64,000 bases of DNA from contig NZ_VFPQ01000002.1 of the NCBI RefSeq assembly GCF_006716785.1, positions 372,001-436,000 of the forward strand, read 5' to 3'. Made by a program: the position numbers and the translations under genes. Under the pieces are notes generated by a model. It searched no databases. It saw nothing but the letters and a program-made list of their open reading frames with translations, and had not been told where the DNA came from. Below, piece by piece: positions 16,553 through 25,505 of this stretch (its first letter is position 1; the number at the start of each line of letters is the position of its first letter). Origin of the DNA: Thermopolyspora flexuosa (lineage in GTDB: Bacteria > Actinomycetota > Actinomycetes > Streptosporangiales > Streptosporangiaceae).

Positions 16553-16783
16553 ATTGTCCCCCTGATCCGCCACACCGGATCGCCGTTCGAACATCTCTGC
16601 GAAAAACGGCTTGTATGCTCCCTACCCCGGGGTGGCAGGCGGAGGCAAGCGAATTCGGATTCGGGTATGCGTGCTTTCCGGCCGGGCGGGTCGGCCGGCC
16701 GAGGATTTCACGATCTCGCGGCGGCGCCTTCCGCGGTTCGAGGGGCGGTGAGGTCGGCCGCCGTACGGGTGAGGACGCCGGCG

Positions 16784-17170
16784 CTACGACACCCGCTGGG
16801 TGATCACCACGTCGTTGCCGTCCGGGTCGGTCGTCTTGGCGGCCACGATGGAGGTGCCGGTCCGGCCCCACGGCACCTCGAGCGGGTCGGTGATCCTCAC
16901 CCCGGCCTCGCGGAGCTGCCGCACCGTGGCGTGGATGTCGTCGCAGGCGAAGGCGAGTTCGGCGCCCTCGCCCGGCTGCCTGCCGAAGTCGGCCGCGGCG
17001 GCGAGCACGATCGAGGTCTGCCCGCCGGGCGGGACCACCTCCAGCCAGCGGTCGCCGGGCCCGATCTCCTCGTCCCGCACCACCCGGAAGCCGAGCTTGT
17101 CCACATAGAACGCGCGGGACGCGTCCTGGTCGGCCACGTACATGACCGTCCCGCTCACGTGGGTGATCAC
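16784..17170 (-). CDS. VOC-family protein, copy 2 of a tandem pair
   Basis: A 128-residue paralogue of the gene at 16178-16552 (SGTVMYVADQDASRAFYVDK, LGFRVVRDEE, AFACDDIHATVRQLREAGVR, TDPDGNDVVITQR). It has a four-residue insertion before the last strand (WGRTGTSIVAAKTTD). The GTG at 17170 follows AGGAGGGC at the same place as the ATG of copy 1. The upstream stretch of both copies shares a GATCCGCC...AATCGCCGTCCGAA-type sequence, so promoter and gene were copied together. Confidence 0.85.
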   Translation of the reverse strand: MITHVSGTVMYVADQDASRAFYVDKLGFRVVRDEEIGPGDRWLEVVPPGGQTSIVLAAAADFGRQPGEGAELAFACDDIHATVRQLREAGVRITDPLEVPWGRTGTSIVAAKTTDPDGNDVVITQRVS

Positions 17171-17407
17171 ATTGCCCTCCTGGTCCGCCGAGCCGAATCG
17201 CCGTCCGAATATCTCCGAAAACCGCTCACCTCTCAACTTCGGTTTCCGGGAGCGGCGGCTCGCGATTTCGGGCTCGGGCGTGGGCGTTTTCGGGCCCGGC
17301 CGGTCAACCGTCCGGCGGCCGTGCCGTACCCGGCCGGATCCGTGTCGCGGACCCGGCCGAGGACGGGAAATTTTCAGCTGTTCGGCGGCGGGCGCGGCCG
17401 GTCGTCG

Positions 17408-17755
17408 TCAGCCGTCGTCCGAGCCCCGCCGCTCGCCGCCCGGCGGGTCCTTGGCGACGTCGTGCTCGAGGATCTCCTGCAGCTCAAGCGCGGTGAGGTC
17501 GACCGCCGCGAGGGTGAGGATGTTGGCGACGCGCGAGGGGGAGAGGCCGGCGTCGGTGAGCTGGGTGATCGCGACGGCCGCGCGGAGCAGCACCCGGCCG
17601 ATCGTGACCTCGTCGACGTCCTCCAGGTCGGCCCGCCACAGGTCGGCGAACTGCTGGCCCAGTCTGCGGTCCCCGTCGATCCGGGGATCGTTCAGCTCCG
17701 GGCTGGACAGGATTCGAGCGAGGTCCTCGCGCTCATCCCTGGTGAGTTTGCTCAT
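17408..17755 (-). CDS. Hypothetical helical protein
   Basis: A 115-residue soluble, mostly helical protein (LTRDEREDLARILSSPELND, then RVLLRAAVAITQLTDAGLSP and VANILTLAAVDLTALELQEI). I do not recognise a family. The C-terminus is polar (GGERRGSDDG). No ribosome binding site of note; the ATG at 17755 is the first in frame. It stands alone next to a gene-free stretch. Confidence 0.6.
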   Translation of the reverse strand: MSKLTRDEREDLARILSSPELNDPRIDGDRRLGQQFADLWRADLEDVDEVTIGRVLLRAAVAITQLTDAGLSPSRVANILTLAAVDLTALELQEILEHDVAKDPPGGERRGSDDG

Positions 17756-18256
17756 CGGCCCTCTCGTTTCCCACCAATTTCTGAAGGCTCACCCACTTCA
17801 CTGATCGTATGCCCCGGTATGGAACGGTGCGGATGTGGCATGGGCGAATTCCCCCATTCCGCGCCAGGGCAATCCACGGGCGATCCCGTACGGCCCGGCC
17901 TGTGCGGTCGCCGGAACGGCCCCGTGGCCGGGGTCGCCGGGGGCGATGGCCGCGGTCCGGTCCGGCGGCCGCCGGACCGTTCCGGCGGTGGCGTGGCCTG
18001 GCGCGGGAACGCCGCCGCGGCGGGGCCGTACCGCGCTCTGCGTAGATATAGGCGATAAAGTCCACTGATGCCCACTTTTGCAGTTCCACCCCGGCGGCGA
18101 GCGCACCATCGGCTCCGCGCCGTGCCCGGGGATGAACGGGCCGTCTCCGGTCGGCGTGCCGCGAACCCGGCGGATACCGCGTACCAGCCACCCGGCATCT
18201 GACGACGCGAGACCATAAGAGCCGGCCGTTACTCGGGGGGCCTGGGAGGAGTTGCT
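17756..18256. other. Gene-free 500-base stretch with a perfect palindrome
   Basis: Several open frames cross this stretch, but all have proline/arginine-rich shadow composition and no ribosome binding site, so I call none. At 17959-17978 there is a perfect 20-base palindrome (GGTCCGGCGGCCGCCGGACC). The right end carries the ribosome binding site (GGGAGGAG) of the gene at 18257. Confidence 0.5.
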
Positions 18257-19216
18257 GTGAGTGAGCTGACGCCTGAGCAACAGGCCGAACTCGCCCTCGT
18301 GCGCGCCATCGCCGACAGCCTTCGCAGGCGCATGCCCGACCTCAACGACCGCACCCTCGGCAGGGTCGCCTTCCACATCGCCGACCTGCTCAACGGCGTC
18401 GCCGTGGTGCTCACCTCCGACGCCGGCTCCGTCGTGCCCGCGCGCACCGCGTCCACCGGCACCCCGCCCGCGGCCCCGGCGCCCGCGAACCCGGTGCCGC
18501 CGCGCCCGCAGCCGCTCGACGCCACCCAGCCCATGCCGCGCGCCACCGACCGGCCGCCCACCGGGTACCCCGCCACCGGGGTCACCGGCGACCCCGCGGC
18601 CCGGCCCCGCGCACGGTTCCCCGTCCGGCCCGCGCGCACCTCCGGCGAGTTCCCCGCCCAGCCGAGGCGGACCTCGGGCGAGTTCCCGGCCCAGCCGGTG
18701 GGCCCGATCCCGGGCACGTACCCGGTACGGCCCGCGCCGGACGACACCACCACCCAGCTTCCTGCGATCCGGGCGACCGGCGAGATCCCGGCGGTGCGCC
18801 CCACCGGCGAATACCCCGCGGTGCGGCGGCCCGCAGGCGGCGAGTACCCCGCCGTGCGGCGCCCGGGCGAGACCGGCACCCAGCGGCCGGCGCAGCCGCG
18901 GATCCGGTTCCCCTCGGCGTCCCGGCGGCCCACGCCGCCGCCACCGGCGCTCCCGCCGAGCGAGCCCGCCGACGGCGACTACCTCACCGAGGCGCCCAAG
19001 GGGCCGTGGATCGCCGAGTTCTTCCAGCTCGACGGCACCCCGCTGGAGGAGGCCCAGTGGGCCGAGCGGGACCAGGCGTTACGCGGCATCGCGGGCCGCA
19101 TCCGCTGGCTCGCCTTCGACGGCACCGAGGTCACCGTACGGCTGCGCGGCCCCGGCGGCATCGACATGGACCACGAGGCCGTGCTCGCCGCGATCGAACG
19201 CATGCGCCGCGGCTAG
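18257..19216 (+). CDS. Hypothetical protein with proline-rich repeat linker
   Basis: A 319-residue protein with two conserved-looking ends joined by a disordered centre. Residues 1-55 form a helical domain (LTPEQQAELALVRAIADSLR and RTLGRVAFHIADLLNGVAVV). Residues ~60-235 are Pro/Ala/Arg-rich with repeated short units: RTSGEFPAQP twice in a row, then variants of TGEYPAVR. Residues ~240-319 form a compact domain (GPWIAEFFQLDGTPLEEAQW to the C-terminus). No signal peptide or membrane segment. The GTG at 18257 follows GGGAGGAG. Function unknown; the repeat-rich linker suggests a protein-interaction scaffold. Confidence 0.7.
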   Translation: MSELTPEQQAELALVRAIADSLRRRMPDLNDRTLGRVAFHIADLLNGVAVVLTSDAGSVVPARTASTGTPPAAPAPANPVPPRPQPLDATQPMPRATDRPPTGYPATGVTGDPAARPRARFPVRPARTSGEFPAQPRRTSGEFPAQPVGPIPGTYPVRPAPDDTTTQLPAIRATGEIPAVRPTGEYPAVRRPAGGEYPAVRRPGETGTQRPAQPRIRFPSASRRPTPPPPALPPSEPADGDYLTEAPKGPWIAEFFQLDGTPLEEAQWAERDQALRGIAGRIRWLAFDGTEVTVRLRGPGGIDMDHEAVLAAIERMRRG

Positions 19217-19219
19217 GGG

Positions 19220-20830
19220 TCACCCGCGCGGCGTCAGGGAGTGCACGAACACCACGTTGGGATAGGCGGGGTTGTCGGTGTAGCCGCGGACCCCGCCGAG
19301 GAACGCCCGCAGGTGGTTGACCACCCAGGGCACGGCGACCACCGCGAGCTCGTCCACCAGCCGGGTCTGCAGGTCGGCGTAGGCCCGCTGGGCCGCGGTC
19401 CGGTCGGTGGCGAACAGGGTCGGCAGGGCGTCGATGCGGTCGTCCGTCTTCCGGTCCTTCAGGTAGGCGAAGTTGAGCGACGACGGGTCGTCGCCGTGGA
19501 ACAGGTTGCGGTACCAGGAGTAGGCGTCGGCGTAGTCCGGCCGCCAGTACATGACGAAGACGTCCTGGCGCCGCCCCGGCCGCTTGTCCCGTGCCCGGGC
19601 GAGCTGGGCCTCCCAGGACAGCGCCCGGGCGTCGAGCCGTACGTTCAGCCCGCGCAGCGCCGCCGCGAGCCGGGTGACGAGCATGCGCTGGTCGGCGTCG
19701 TCCGCGGCGTAGGTGAGGGTGAGCCGCAGCGGCCGGCGGCCGGGGCCGTACCCGGCCAGGGTGAGCAGCCGCGCCGCCTGCGTCAGGTTCTGCCGCGGCT
19801 GCCGGTCCCGCACGTGGCCGACGAGGCCGTCGGGCACGAGCCCGGTGGCGGGCTCGCCCGCCCCGTCGAGCGCCCGGATCAGGCCGTGGTAGTCGATCGC
19901 GTACTGCACGGCCCGGCGCACCCGCCGGTCGCGCAGCGGCCCCGAGGCGGTGTTGAACAGCAGCAGCAGGTTCTGGAAGGACGCCGTCTTCACGCTGCGC
20001 ACCCCGGGGGTGTTCTCCGCGCGCCGGTGGTACGCCGGGTCGAGCCGGGCCAGGAAGTTCGCCTCGCCCTGCAGCAGCCGCCGCCAGGCGGTCTCCTGGT
20101 CGGTCTCCACCCGGAACACCACGTTGCGGTAGCGCGGGCCGTCCCATCCGCCCCAGTAGCCGTCGAACGCCCGGAGCGTCAGCTCGGCGACCTTGCCCTT
20201 GTTCCACTCCGCGATCGTGTACGGCCCGGAGCCGGCGTCGCGGCCGGTGGCGAACCAGCGTTTCAGGTCGCCCGAGCCCGCCGCGGCGGTGTCGTAGATG
20301 TAGGCGCCGTAGCCGGAGGAGGCGATCAGGTCGAGCGGCGCCGCATAGCGCAGGTGGAACACGATCGTGGTGGGGTCCTCGACGGTGATGGTGCTCACCG
20401 GGTCCCAGATGTAGGCGGCGGGGCCGCCGAGCGACCGGGTGCGCTCGATCGACCGCTGCACGGCCTGCGCGTCGAGCGGCCTGCCGGTGTGGAAGCGCAC
20501 GTCCGGGCGCAGCCGGAAGGTCCAGGTGCGGCGGTCGGCGGAGGACCGCCAGGAGATCGCCAGGCGCGGTCCGGCCTTGCGCGTCACCGGGTTGTAGACG
20601 GTGAGCGTCTCGTAGATGTTCTGCAGCGCGATGATCTCGTTGCCGTACGCGGTGGCGGGGTCCCAGTCGTCGATCACCTCGGTGTCGCTGACGTAGACGA
20701 AGGTCGCCTCGCGCACCGAGAAGTCGGGGCTGGGCGGCGGCACCACGCGGGCGCCCTCGCCGGTGCACGCGGCAAGCAGCAACGCGATGAGGATCGCGCA
20801 CGCTGCTACCAACCGCGAGGACCTGCGCAC
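19220..20830 (-). CDS. Family-5 ABC transporter substrate-binding lipoprotein
   Basis: A 536-residue solute-binding protein of the peptide/nickel (SBP_bac_5) family. It has a lipoprotein signal peptide: Arg-rich start, hydrophobic core (AACAILIALLLAAC) and lipobox LAAC with Cys22 as the lipidated residue. The mature part has the usual landmarks (YETLTVYNP, WTFRLRPDVRFHTGRPLDAQ, DIDYHGL-like segment, final AYPNVVFVHSL). No permease or ATPase genes are adjacent, so it is an orphan or works with a distant transporter. It is divergent from the nitrate-sensing-type histidine kinase gene across about 125 bases. Binding protein and kinase may be linked in signalling. Confidence 0.85.
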   Translation of the reverse strand: MRRSSRLVAACAILIALLLAACTGEGARVVPPPSPDFSVREATFVYVSDTEVIDDWDPATAYGNEIIALQNIYETLTVYNPVTRKAGPRLAISWRSSADRRTWTFRLRPDVRFHTGRPLDAQAVQRSIERTRSLGGPAAYIWDPVSTITVEDPTTIVFHLRYAAPLDLIASSGYGAYIYDTAAAGSGDLKRWFATGRDAGSGPYTIAEWNKGKVAELTLRAFDGYWGGWDGPRYRNVVFRVETDQETAWRRLLQGEANFLARLDPAYHRRAENTPGVRSVKTASFQNLLLLFNTASGPLRDRRVRRAVQYAIDYHGLIRALDGAGEPATGLVPDGLVGHVRDRQPRQNLTQAARLLTLAGYGPGRRPLRLTLTYAADDADQRMLVTRLAAALRGLNVRLDARALSWEAQLARARDKRPGRRQDVFVMYWRPDYADAYSWYRNLFHGDDPSSLNFAYLKDRKTDDRIDALPTLFATDRTAAQRAYADLQTRLVDELAVVAVPWVVNHLRAFLGGVRGYTDNPAYPNVVFVHSLTPRG

Positions 20831-20955
20831 GAGGACCGAACTTACTCCACGTATCGCACAATGCGCAGCATGGCGGCCTATTTACCGCCTTCTGCCGCCC
20901 GAATGGCAAATTCCGTCGGCGCTGCTAGTCTCGTCAATTGTCTCCGACTTTCGCG

Positions 20956-22944
20956 ATGGGTGTGATGGGAGTGCCCGGCCGTACCCGGCGCAGGACGATC
21001 CGCTTCAAGATCTTCGGCCTGCTGCTCGTGCCGGTCGTCTCCATGATGGCGCTGTGGGCGGTGATCGTCGGCGTCACCACCCGCGACAGCCTGGAGCTGC
21101 GCACCTACACCACGCTCTGGACCACGCTGCGCGTGCCCGCGGACCGGCTCGCCGTCGAGCTCCAGCACGAACGGCTCACCGCCGCGCGCTACCTCGGCGG
21201 CCAGGGCGGCCGCGACGAGATGATCGCGCAGCGGCAGCACACCGACCGGGCGCTGAAGAACTTCCGCGAGCTCGCCCGGGACCAGGAGGCCGCCGGGACC
21301 ATCACCTCGGTGATGCGCGAGGACCTCGAGCACCTGCTCGACCGCACCTCCCGGCTCGACGCGATCCGGGGCGACATCGACGCGGGGCTCACCTCGGTAA
21401 TTCCGGCGATGGAGGCATATGACGCCATTTCCGATGCCGTCTTCCTGCTCCAGCGCAGCCTGTCGCGGATCGAGGAAATTCCCATTTACCAGCAGACCCG
21501 CATCGTGATCAACCTGGCGTACGCCAAGGAGCTGCTCGCCCGCGAGCAGGCGCTCGCCGCCGCGATGCTGAAGCCCGGCCGCGAGCCGATGCCGCAGGCC
21601 GAGCAGAAGCTGTTCACGCAGATCGCGGGCAACCGGCGGTTCATGATCGACCAGGCGCTCGCCGAGCTCGACCCCGAGCTGCGCGCCTACCACGTCAACC
21701 TCATCGCCTCGCCCGAGTACCAGCGGCTGCGCCTGCTCGAGGAGCGGATCTTCGCCAACAGCCCGCCGAGCTACACCGAGTGGCAGACCGTCGCGGGCCG
21801 GCTCGCCACCGCGTTCCAGCAGGCCCAGGACCAGGCGGGCGCCCGGCTCGCGCAGCGCGCCGAGCCGGTCGCCGACGACGTGCTCGCCCGCGCCGTCCTG
21901 CTCGCCGGCGCCGGGCTCGCCATCGTGCTCGTCACCGTCCTGGTGACCCTGCGGCTCGGCTCGCGGCTGTCCGTCGAGCTCGCCGCGCTGCGCCGGGCCG
22001 CGCAGGAGGTGGCCCAGGTGCGGCTGCCGAACGTGGTGGACAAGCTCCGCCGGGGCGAGCAGGTGGACACCGAGGCCGAGGCGCCGCCGATCAACACCAA
22101 GAGCTCCACCGCGGAGATCCAGGACGTGGAGGAGGCGTTCTCCGCGGTGCAGCACACCGCGATCGACGCCGCGGTCGGCCAGGCCCGGCTGCGCGCCGGG
22201 GTGAACCAGGTGTTCCTCAACCTCGCCCGGCGCAGCCAGGTGCTGCTGCACCGGCAGCGCATCCAGCTCGACGACATGCAGCGCCGGGCGACCGAACCGG
22301 AGACGCTCGACGACCTGTTCCGCCTCGACCACCTCACCACCCGGATGCGGCGGCACGCCGAGAACCTGATCATCCTCGCCGGGGAGGTGCCCGGCCGGGG
22401 CTGGAGCAAGCCCGTGCCCATCTTCGACGTGGCCCGCGGCGCCGCCGCCGAGGTCGAGGACTACGCGCGGGTGACCGTGCACAACATGTCCGACCACGCC
22501 CTCGTCGGCGAGGCCGTCGGGGACGTCATCCACCTCGTCGCCGAGCTGATCGAGAACGCCACGGTCTACTCCCCGGCGCACACCCAGGTGCACGTGCGCG
22601 GGGAGATGGCGGCGAACGGGTTCGTGATCGAGGTCGAGGACCGCGGTCTCGGCATACCGCGGGACGCACTCGAGGAATTCAATGATCGTCTTGCCAATCC
22701 GCCAGAATTTGATCTTGCGGACAGCGATAGGCTCGGTCTGTTCGTCGTCGGCCGTCTCGCGGCCCGGCACGACATCCGCGTCACGCTACGCCCCTCGCCG
22801 TACGGAGGAACCACCGCTATCGTGCTCATTCCGCTCGACCTGATCAGCACCCCGCAGCCCCCGGACACGCCACGCGGGCTGGTGCCGCTCACGCTGATCC
22901 CCGTCGACAACGACACGACCGCAGGAGAGGAGGGCGACCGATGA
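20956..22944 (+). CDS. CvnA-like sensor histidine kinase (nitrate/nitrite-sensing-type domain)
   Basis: A membrane kinase of about 662 residues. A membrane helix near residues 20-42 (IFGLLLVPVVSMMALWAVIV) leads into an extracytoplasmic helical NIT-type domain (~50-300). A second membrane helix (AVLLAGAGLAIVLVTVLVTL) is followed by a HAMP-like linker. The phospho-acceptor-like region contains LDHLTTRMRRHAENLIILAG and the ATPase domain ELIENATVYSP, EVEDRGLGIP and RLGLFVVGRLAARH. This is the CvnA type of actinobacterial conservons. The start is uncertain (TTG 20938, ATG 20956 or 20965). Its stop overlaps the DUF742 gene as ATGA. The usual roadblock and GTPase genes do not follow. Confidence 0.85.
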   Translation: MGVMGVPGRTRRRTIRFKIFGLLLVPVVSMMALWAVIVGVTTRDSLELRTYTTLWTTLRVPADRLAVELQHERLTAARYLGGQGGRDEMIAQRQHTDRALKNFRELARDQEAAGTITSVMREDLEHLLDRTSRLDAIRGDIDAGLTSVIPAMEAYDAISDAVFLLQRSLSRIEEIPIYQQTRIVINLAYAKELLAREQALAAAMLKPGREPMPQAEQKLFTQIAGNRRFMIDQALAELDPELRAYHVNLIASPEYQRLRLLEERIFANSPPSYTEWQTVAGRLATAFQQAQDQAGARLAQRAEPVADDVLARAVLLAGAGLAIVLVTVLVTLRLGSRLSVELAALRRAAQEVAQVRLPNVVDKLRRGEQVDTEAEAPPINTKSSTAEIQDVEEAFSAVQHTAIDAAVGQARLRAGVNQVFLNLARRSQVLLHRQRIQLDDMQRRATEPETLDDLFRLDHLTTRMRRHAENLIILAGEVPGRGWSKPVPIFDVARGAAAEVEDYARVTVHNMSDHALVGEAVGDVIHLVAELIENATVYSPAHTQVHVRGEMAANGFVIEVEDRGLGIPRDALEEFNDRLANPPEFDLADSDRLGLFVVGRLAARHDIRVTLRPSPYGGTTAIVLIPLDLISTPQPPDTPRGLVPLTLIPVDNDTTAGEEGDR

Positions 22945-23306
22945 CGCAAGAGCGCTGGCTGGACGAGGACGCCGGCCCGGTGGTGCCCGCCTATCTCCTC
23001 ACCCGGGGGCGGACCCAGTCGTCCAGCAAGGAGATCGACCTCGTCGCCGTCATCGTCACCGAGGGCGGTATCACCCCGCCGGCGGGCCTCGGCCCGGAGC
23101 ACCTCATCATCCTGCACCGGTGCACCCGCCCCACCGCCCTGGTGGACGTCGCCGCCGAGCTCGACCTGCCGATCGGTGTCGTCCGCGTGCTCGTCGGCGA
23201 CCTGCACGAGCAGGGTCTCGTCCGGGTCCGCCGTCCGTCCCCCGCGGCCCGTACCCCCAACGAGGGCCTCCTCCGGGAAGTCATCAACGGCCTGCGCGCC
23301 CTCTGA
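22941..23306 (+). CDS. DUF742 protein (CvnC-like)
   Basis: A 121-residue DUF742 protein: VVPAYLLTRGRTQS at the start, a winged-helix-like middle (LIILHRCTRPTALVDVAAEL, PIGVVRVLVGDLHEQGLVRV), and the typical C-terminus LLREVINGLRAL. In conservons this is CvnC, made together with the kinase CvnA, the roadblock protein CvnB and the GTPase CvnD. Here only A and C are present, with overlapping stop and start codons. CvnB and CvnD are missing between and after them. Confidence 0.88.
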   Translation: MTQERWLDEDAGPVVPAYLLTRGRTQSSSKEIDLVAVIVTEGGITPPAGLGPEHLIILHRCTRPTALVDVAAELDLPIGVVRVLVGDLHEQGLVRVRRPSPAARTPNEGLLREVINGLRAL

Positions 23307-23599
23307 TCGCGCGTCCTCCGATCCCGCACGCCCGCGTGCGACCGCGTCCGTGAGTCCGTCTTCCCCGTGAGCCCGCGCTTCCGGGCGGGTGCCGCGTGCC
23401 CGCGGGCGGTTCGCGTCCGCGGTCGCTCCGTGACGCGCGGTGGCGCCCTCCTCGTCCCGGTCGTGCCGCCCGCCGCTGCTCCGGCCCGCGCCCTGCGTGT
23501 GCGGTGGCGATTCGCTCCCCGATGACCACATGGCCGCAACGGCCCTGGGTAGGGGCGTGACTCGTCAAGGGTGTTGCGTGCGCGATGAGGGTGATTGCG

Positions 23600-24820
23600 A
23601 TGCCGGACAACAAGGCCGTTGTCTATCAGGGACCGGGCAAGGTGTCCGTGGAGGAGACCCCGTACCCCGAGTTCGAGGTCAAGGACGGGCCGGGGGTGAA
23701 CCCGGCGAACGTCGGCCGCAAGGTGCAGCACGGTGTGATCGTCAAGACGATCGCCACCAACATCTGCGGCAGCGACCAGCACATGGTGCGTGGCCGTACC
23801 ACCGCGCCGGTCGGGCTCACCCTCGGGCACGAGATCACCGGCGAGGTGGTGGAGACCGGCCGCGACGTGGAGTTCATCAAGGTCGGCGACCTGGTGTCGG
23901 TGCCGTTCAACATCGCCTGCGGCCGCTGCCGCAACTGCAAGGAGGGCAAGACCGACGTCTGCGAGAACGTCAACCCCGACCGCGCCGGGTCCGCGTACGG
24001 GTACGTGGACATGGGCGGCTGGGTGGGCGGCCAGGCCAAGTACGTGCTCGTGCCGTACGCGGACTGGAACCTGCTCAAGTTCCCGGACCGGGACCAGGCG
24101 ATGGAGAAGATCCTCGACCTGGCGATGCTCTCCGACATCTTCCCCACCGGCTTCCACGGCTGCGTCAGCGCCAAGGTCGGGCCCGGTTCCACGGTCTACA
24201 TCGCCGGCGCCGGACCCGTGGGGCTCGCCGCCGCGTGCTCGGCGTTCCTGCTCGGCGCCGCCGTCGTGATCGTCGGCGACCTCAACAAGGAACGCCTCGC
24301 CCAGGCGCGCAGCTTCGGCTGCGAGACCGTGGACGTGTCGGCCGGGGACCCCAAGGACCAGATCGAGCAGATCCTCGGCGTGCCCGAGGTGGACTGCGCG
24401 GTCGACGCGGTCGGCTTCGAGGCGCGCGGCCACGGCCGTGAGGCGCAGCAGGAGCGTCCGGCGACCGTGCTCAACACGCTGATGGACGTCGCCCGGGCGG
24501 GCGGCGCGCTCGGCATCCCCGGCCTGTACGTCACCGGCGACCCGGGCGCGGCGGACGAGGCCGCCAGGCACGGTTCGCTCTCGATCCGCATCGGCCTCGG
24601 CTGGTCGAAGTCCCACTCCTTCGTCACCGGCCAGTGCCCGGTGATGCGCTACCACCGCCGCCTCATGATGGCGATCCTCCACGACCGCGTCCAGATCGCC
24701 AAGGCCGTCAACGCCACACCGATCCCGCTCGAGGACGCCCCACGCGGCTACGCCGAGTTCGACCACGGCGCCGCCCGCAAGTACGTCCTCGACCCGCACG
24801 GCATGCTCGCCGCTGCCTGA
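23600..24820 (+). CDS. fdhA: Glutathione-independent formaldehyde dehydrogenase
   Basis: A 406-residue zinc-dependent medium-chain dehydrogenase of the formaldehyde dehydrogenase (FdhA) type, expected to oxidise formaldehyde to formate with NAD. Seen: the catalytic zinc region NICGSDQHMVRGR with GHEITGEV, four structural-zinc cysteines in CGRCRNCKEGKTDVC, and the Rossmann motif GAGPVGLAAA. The long insert typical of the Pseudomonas enzyme (VDAVGFEARGHG, VLNTLMDVARAGGALGIPGL) is present. ATG 23600 is preceded by AGGGTG; ATG 23585 is an in-frame alternative. It stands alone and is followed by a strong terminator at 25041. It may serve C1 detoxification. Confidence 0.88.
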   Translation: MPDNKAVVYQGPGKVSVEETPYPEFEVKDGPGVNPANVGRKVQHGVIVKTIATNICGSDQHMVRGRTTAPVGLTLGHEITGEVVETGRDVEFIKVGDLVSVPFNIACGRCRNCKEGKTDVCENVNPDRAGSAYGYVDMGGWVGGQAKYVLVPYADWNLLKFPDRDQAMEKILDLAMLSDIFPTGFHGCVSAKVGPGSTVYIAGAGPVGLAAACSAFLLGAAVVIVGDLNKERLAQARSFGCETVDVSAGDPKDQIEQILGVPEVDCAVDAVGFEARGHGREAQQERPATVLNTLMDVARAGGALGIPGLYVTGDPGAADEAARHGSLSIRIGLGWSKSHSFVTGQCPVMRYHRRLMMAILHDRVQIAKAVNATPIPLEDAPRGYAEFDHGAARKYVLDPHGMLAAA

Positions 24821-25040
24821 GGAGGCCATGCCCTGAGCCTCGGCCGGTCTCGGCGTAGGCGGCGATCGCACGCACGGCGCAGGCGCGATGTGACATCGTC
24901 CGCGTGATCGTCCGAGCAGGCGTGGGCGTAGGGCGACCCGGCGGCACATGCCCTACGAGGCACCCGCCGGGAGCCTTGCGACCACGCCTTCTTGTGTCGT
25001 CGCCGCAGGTGGCATGGCACGCGGTGTGCACCGACGAGAA

Positions 25041-25069
25041 TCCCGTCCGGGCTGAGATCCCGGACGGGA
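25041..25069. terminator. Strong bidirectional hairpin terminator after fdhA
   Basis: A perfect 11-base stem (TCCCGTCCGGG / CCCGGACGGGA) with a seven-base loop CTGAGAT. On the plus strand it is followed by GATGGATATTTTCT. It sits about 220 bases after the fdhA stop and would also stop transcription of the minus-strand micro-ORF. Confidence 0.75.
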
Positions 25070-25158
25070 GATGGATATTTTCTGGCGACGGCGCCGATGA
25101 TCGACGCTGAAGCCGATGGTATTTCTGTTTTTCCTTATTTATTTTGGTTTATCTCAAA

Positions 25159-25182
25159 TTACATGATCCAGAAGACGCGCAT
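25159..25182 (-). CDS. Seven-codon micro-ORF with perfect Shine-Dalgarno
   Basis: Minus strand: AAAGGAGG, six bases, then ATG and the codons for MRVFWIM followed by TAA. The ribosome binding site is the strongest by eye in the window, which makes chance less likely in this GC-rich genome. Downstream in the same direction come AT-rich sequence and then the hairpin at 25041-25069. No larger gene begins here. It could be a leader or signalling peptide, the stub of a lost gene, or nothing. It is divergent from a TPR-containing STAND regulator. Confidence 0.3.
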   Translation of the reverse strand: MRVFWIM

Positions 25183-25505
25183 GATGAACCTCCTTTCGCC
25201 ATGAGTGCCCGATCGGGTGGTTGGCGTGCGAACATTCCTGACGGATGATCGCGCGCCGGATCGGATTCGATGATCAGGGTACCTCATTGCGGGATGTGGA
25301 TGTGCAGAAAAGCTGACATTTTTGGATCTGGGTGGTAGATCCGAAATGCATTCGGATTCGAGGATGGGAGGTGCTCTTTTCGTCCAATGCACTGCTCGAA
25401 TGGTCCGTTGGTTCAACAAGTGGAAGCGAAGTGAATGTTTGACGTTTAAGTGAGATTTGTCCCTGTTGTGCTTTGGTGGCTGCCGGTGATGGGAGAGGCT
25501 GGTCA

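Larger units (their letters stand above)
24821..25505. other. Intergenic region with terminator, AT-rich zone and divergent promoter
   Basis: Nearly 700 bases between fdhA and the STAND regulator. It holds the terminator at 25041-25069, a conspicuously AT-rich zone (25100-25470, exceptional for this genome) and a perfect Shine-Dalgarno followed by a seven-codon ORF on the minus strand at 25159-25182. Longer open frames here are shadows without protein-like composition. Confidence 0.5.
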
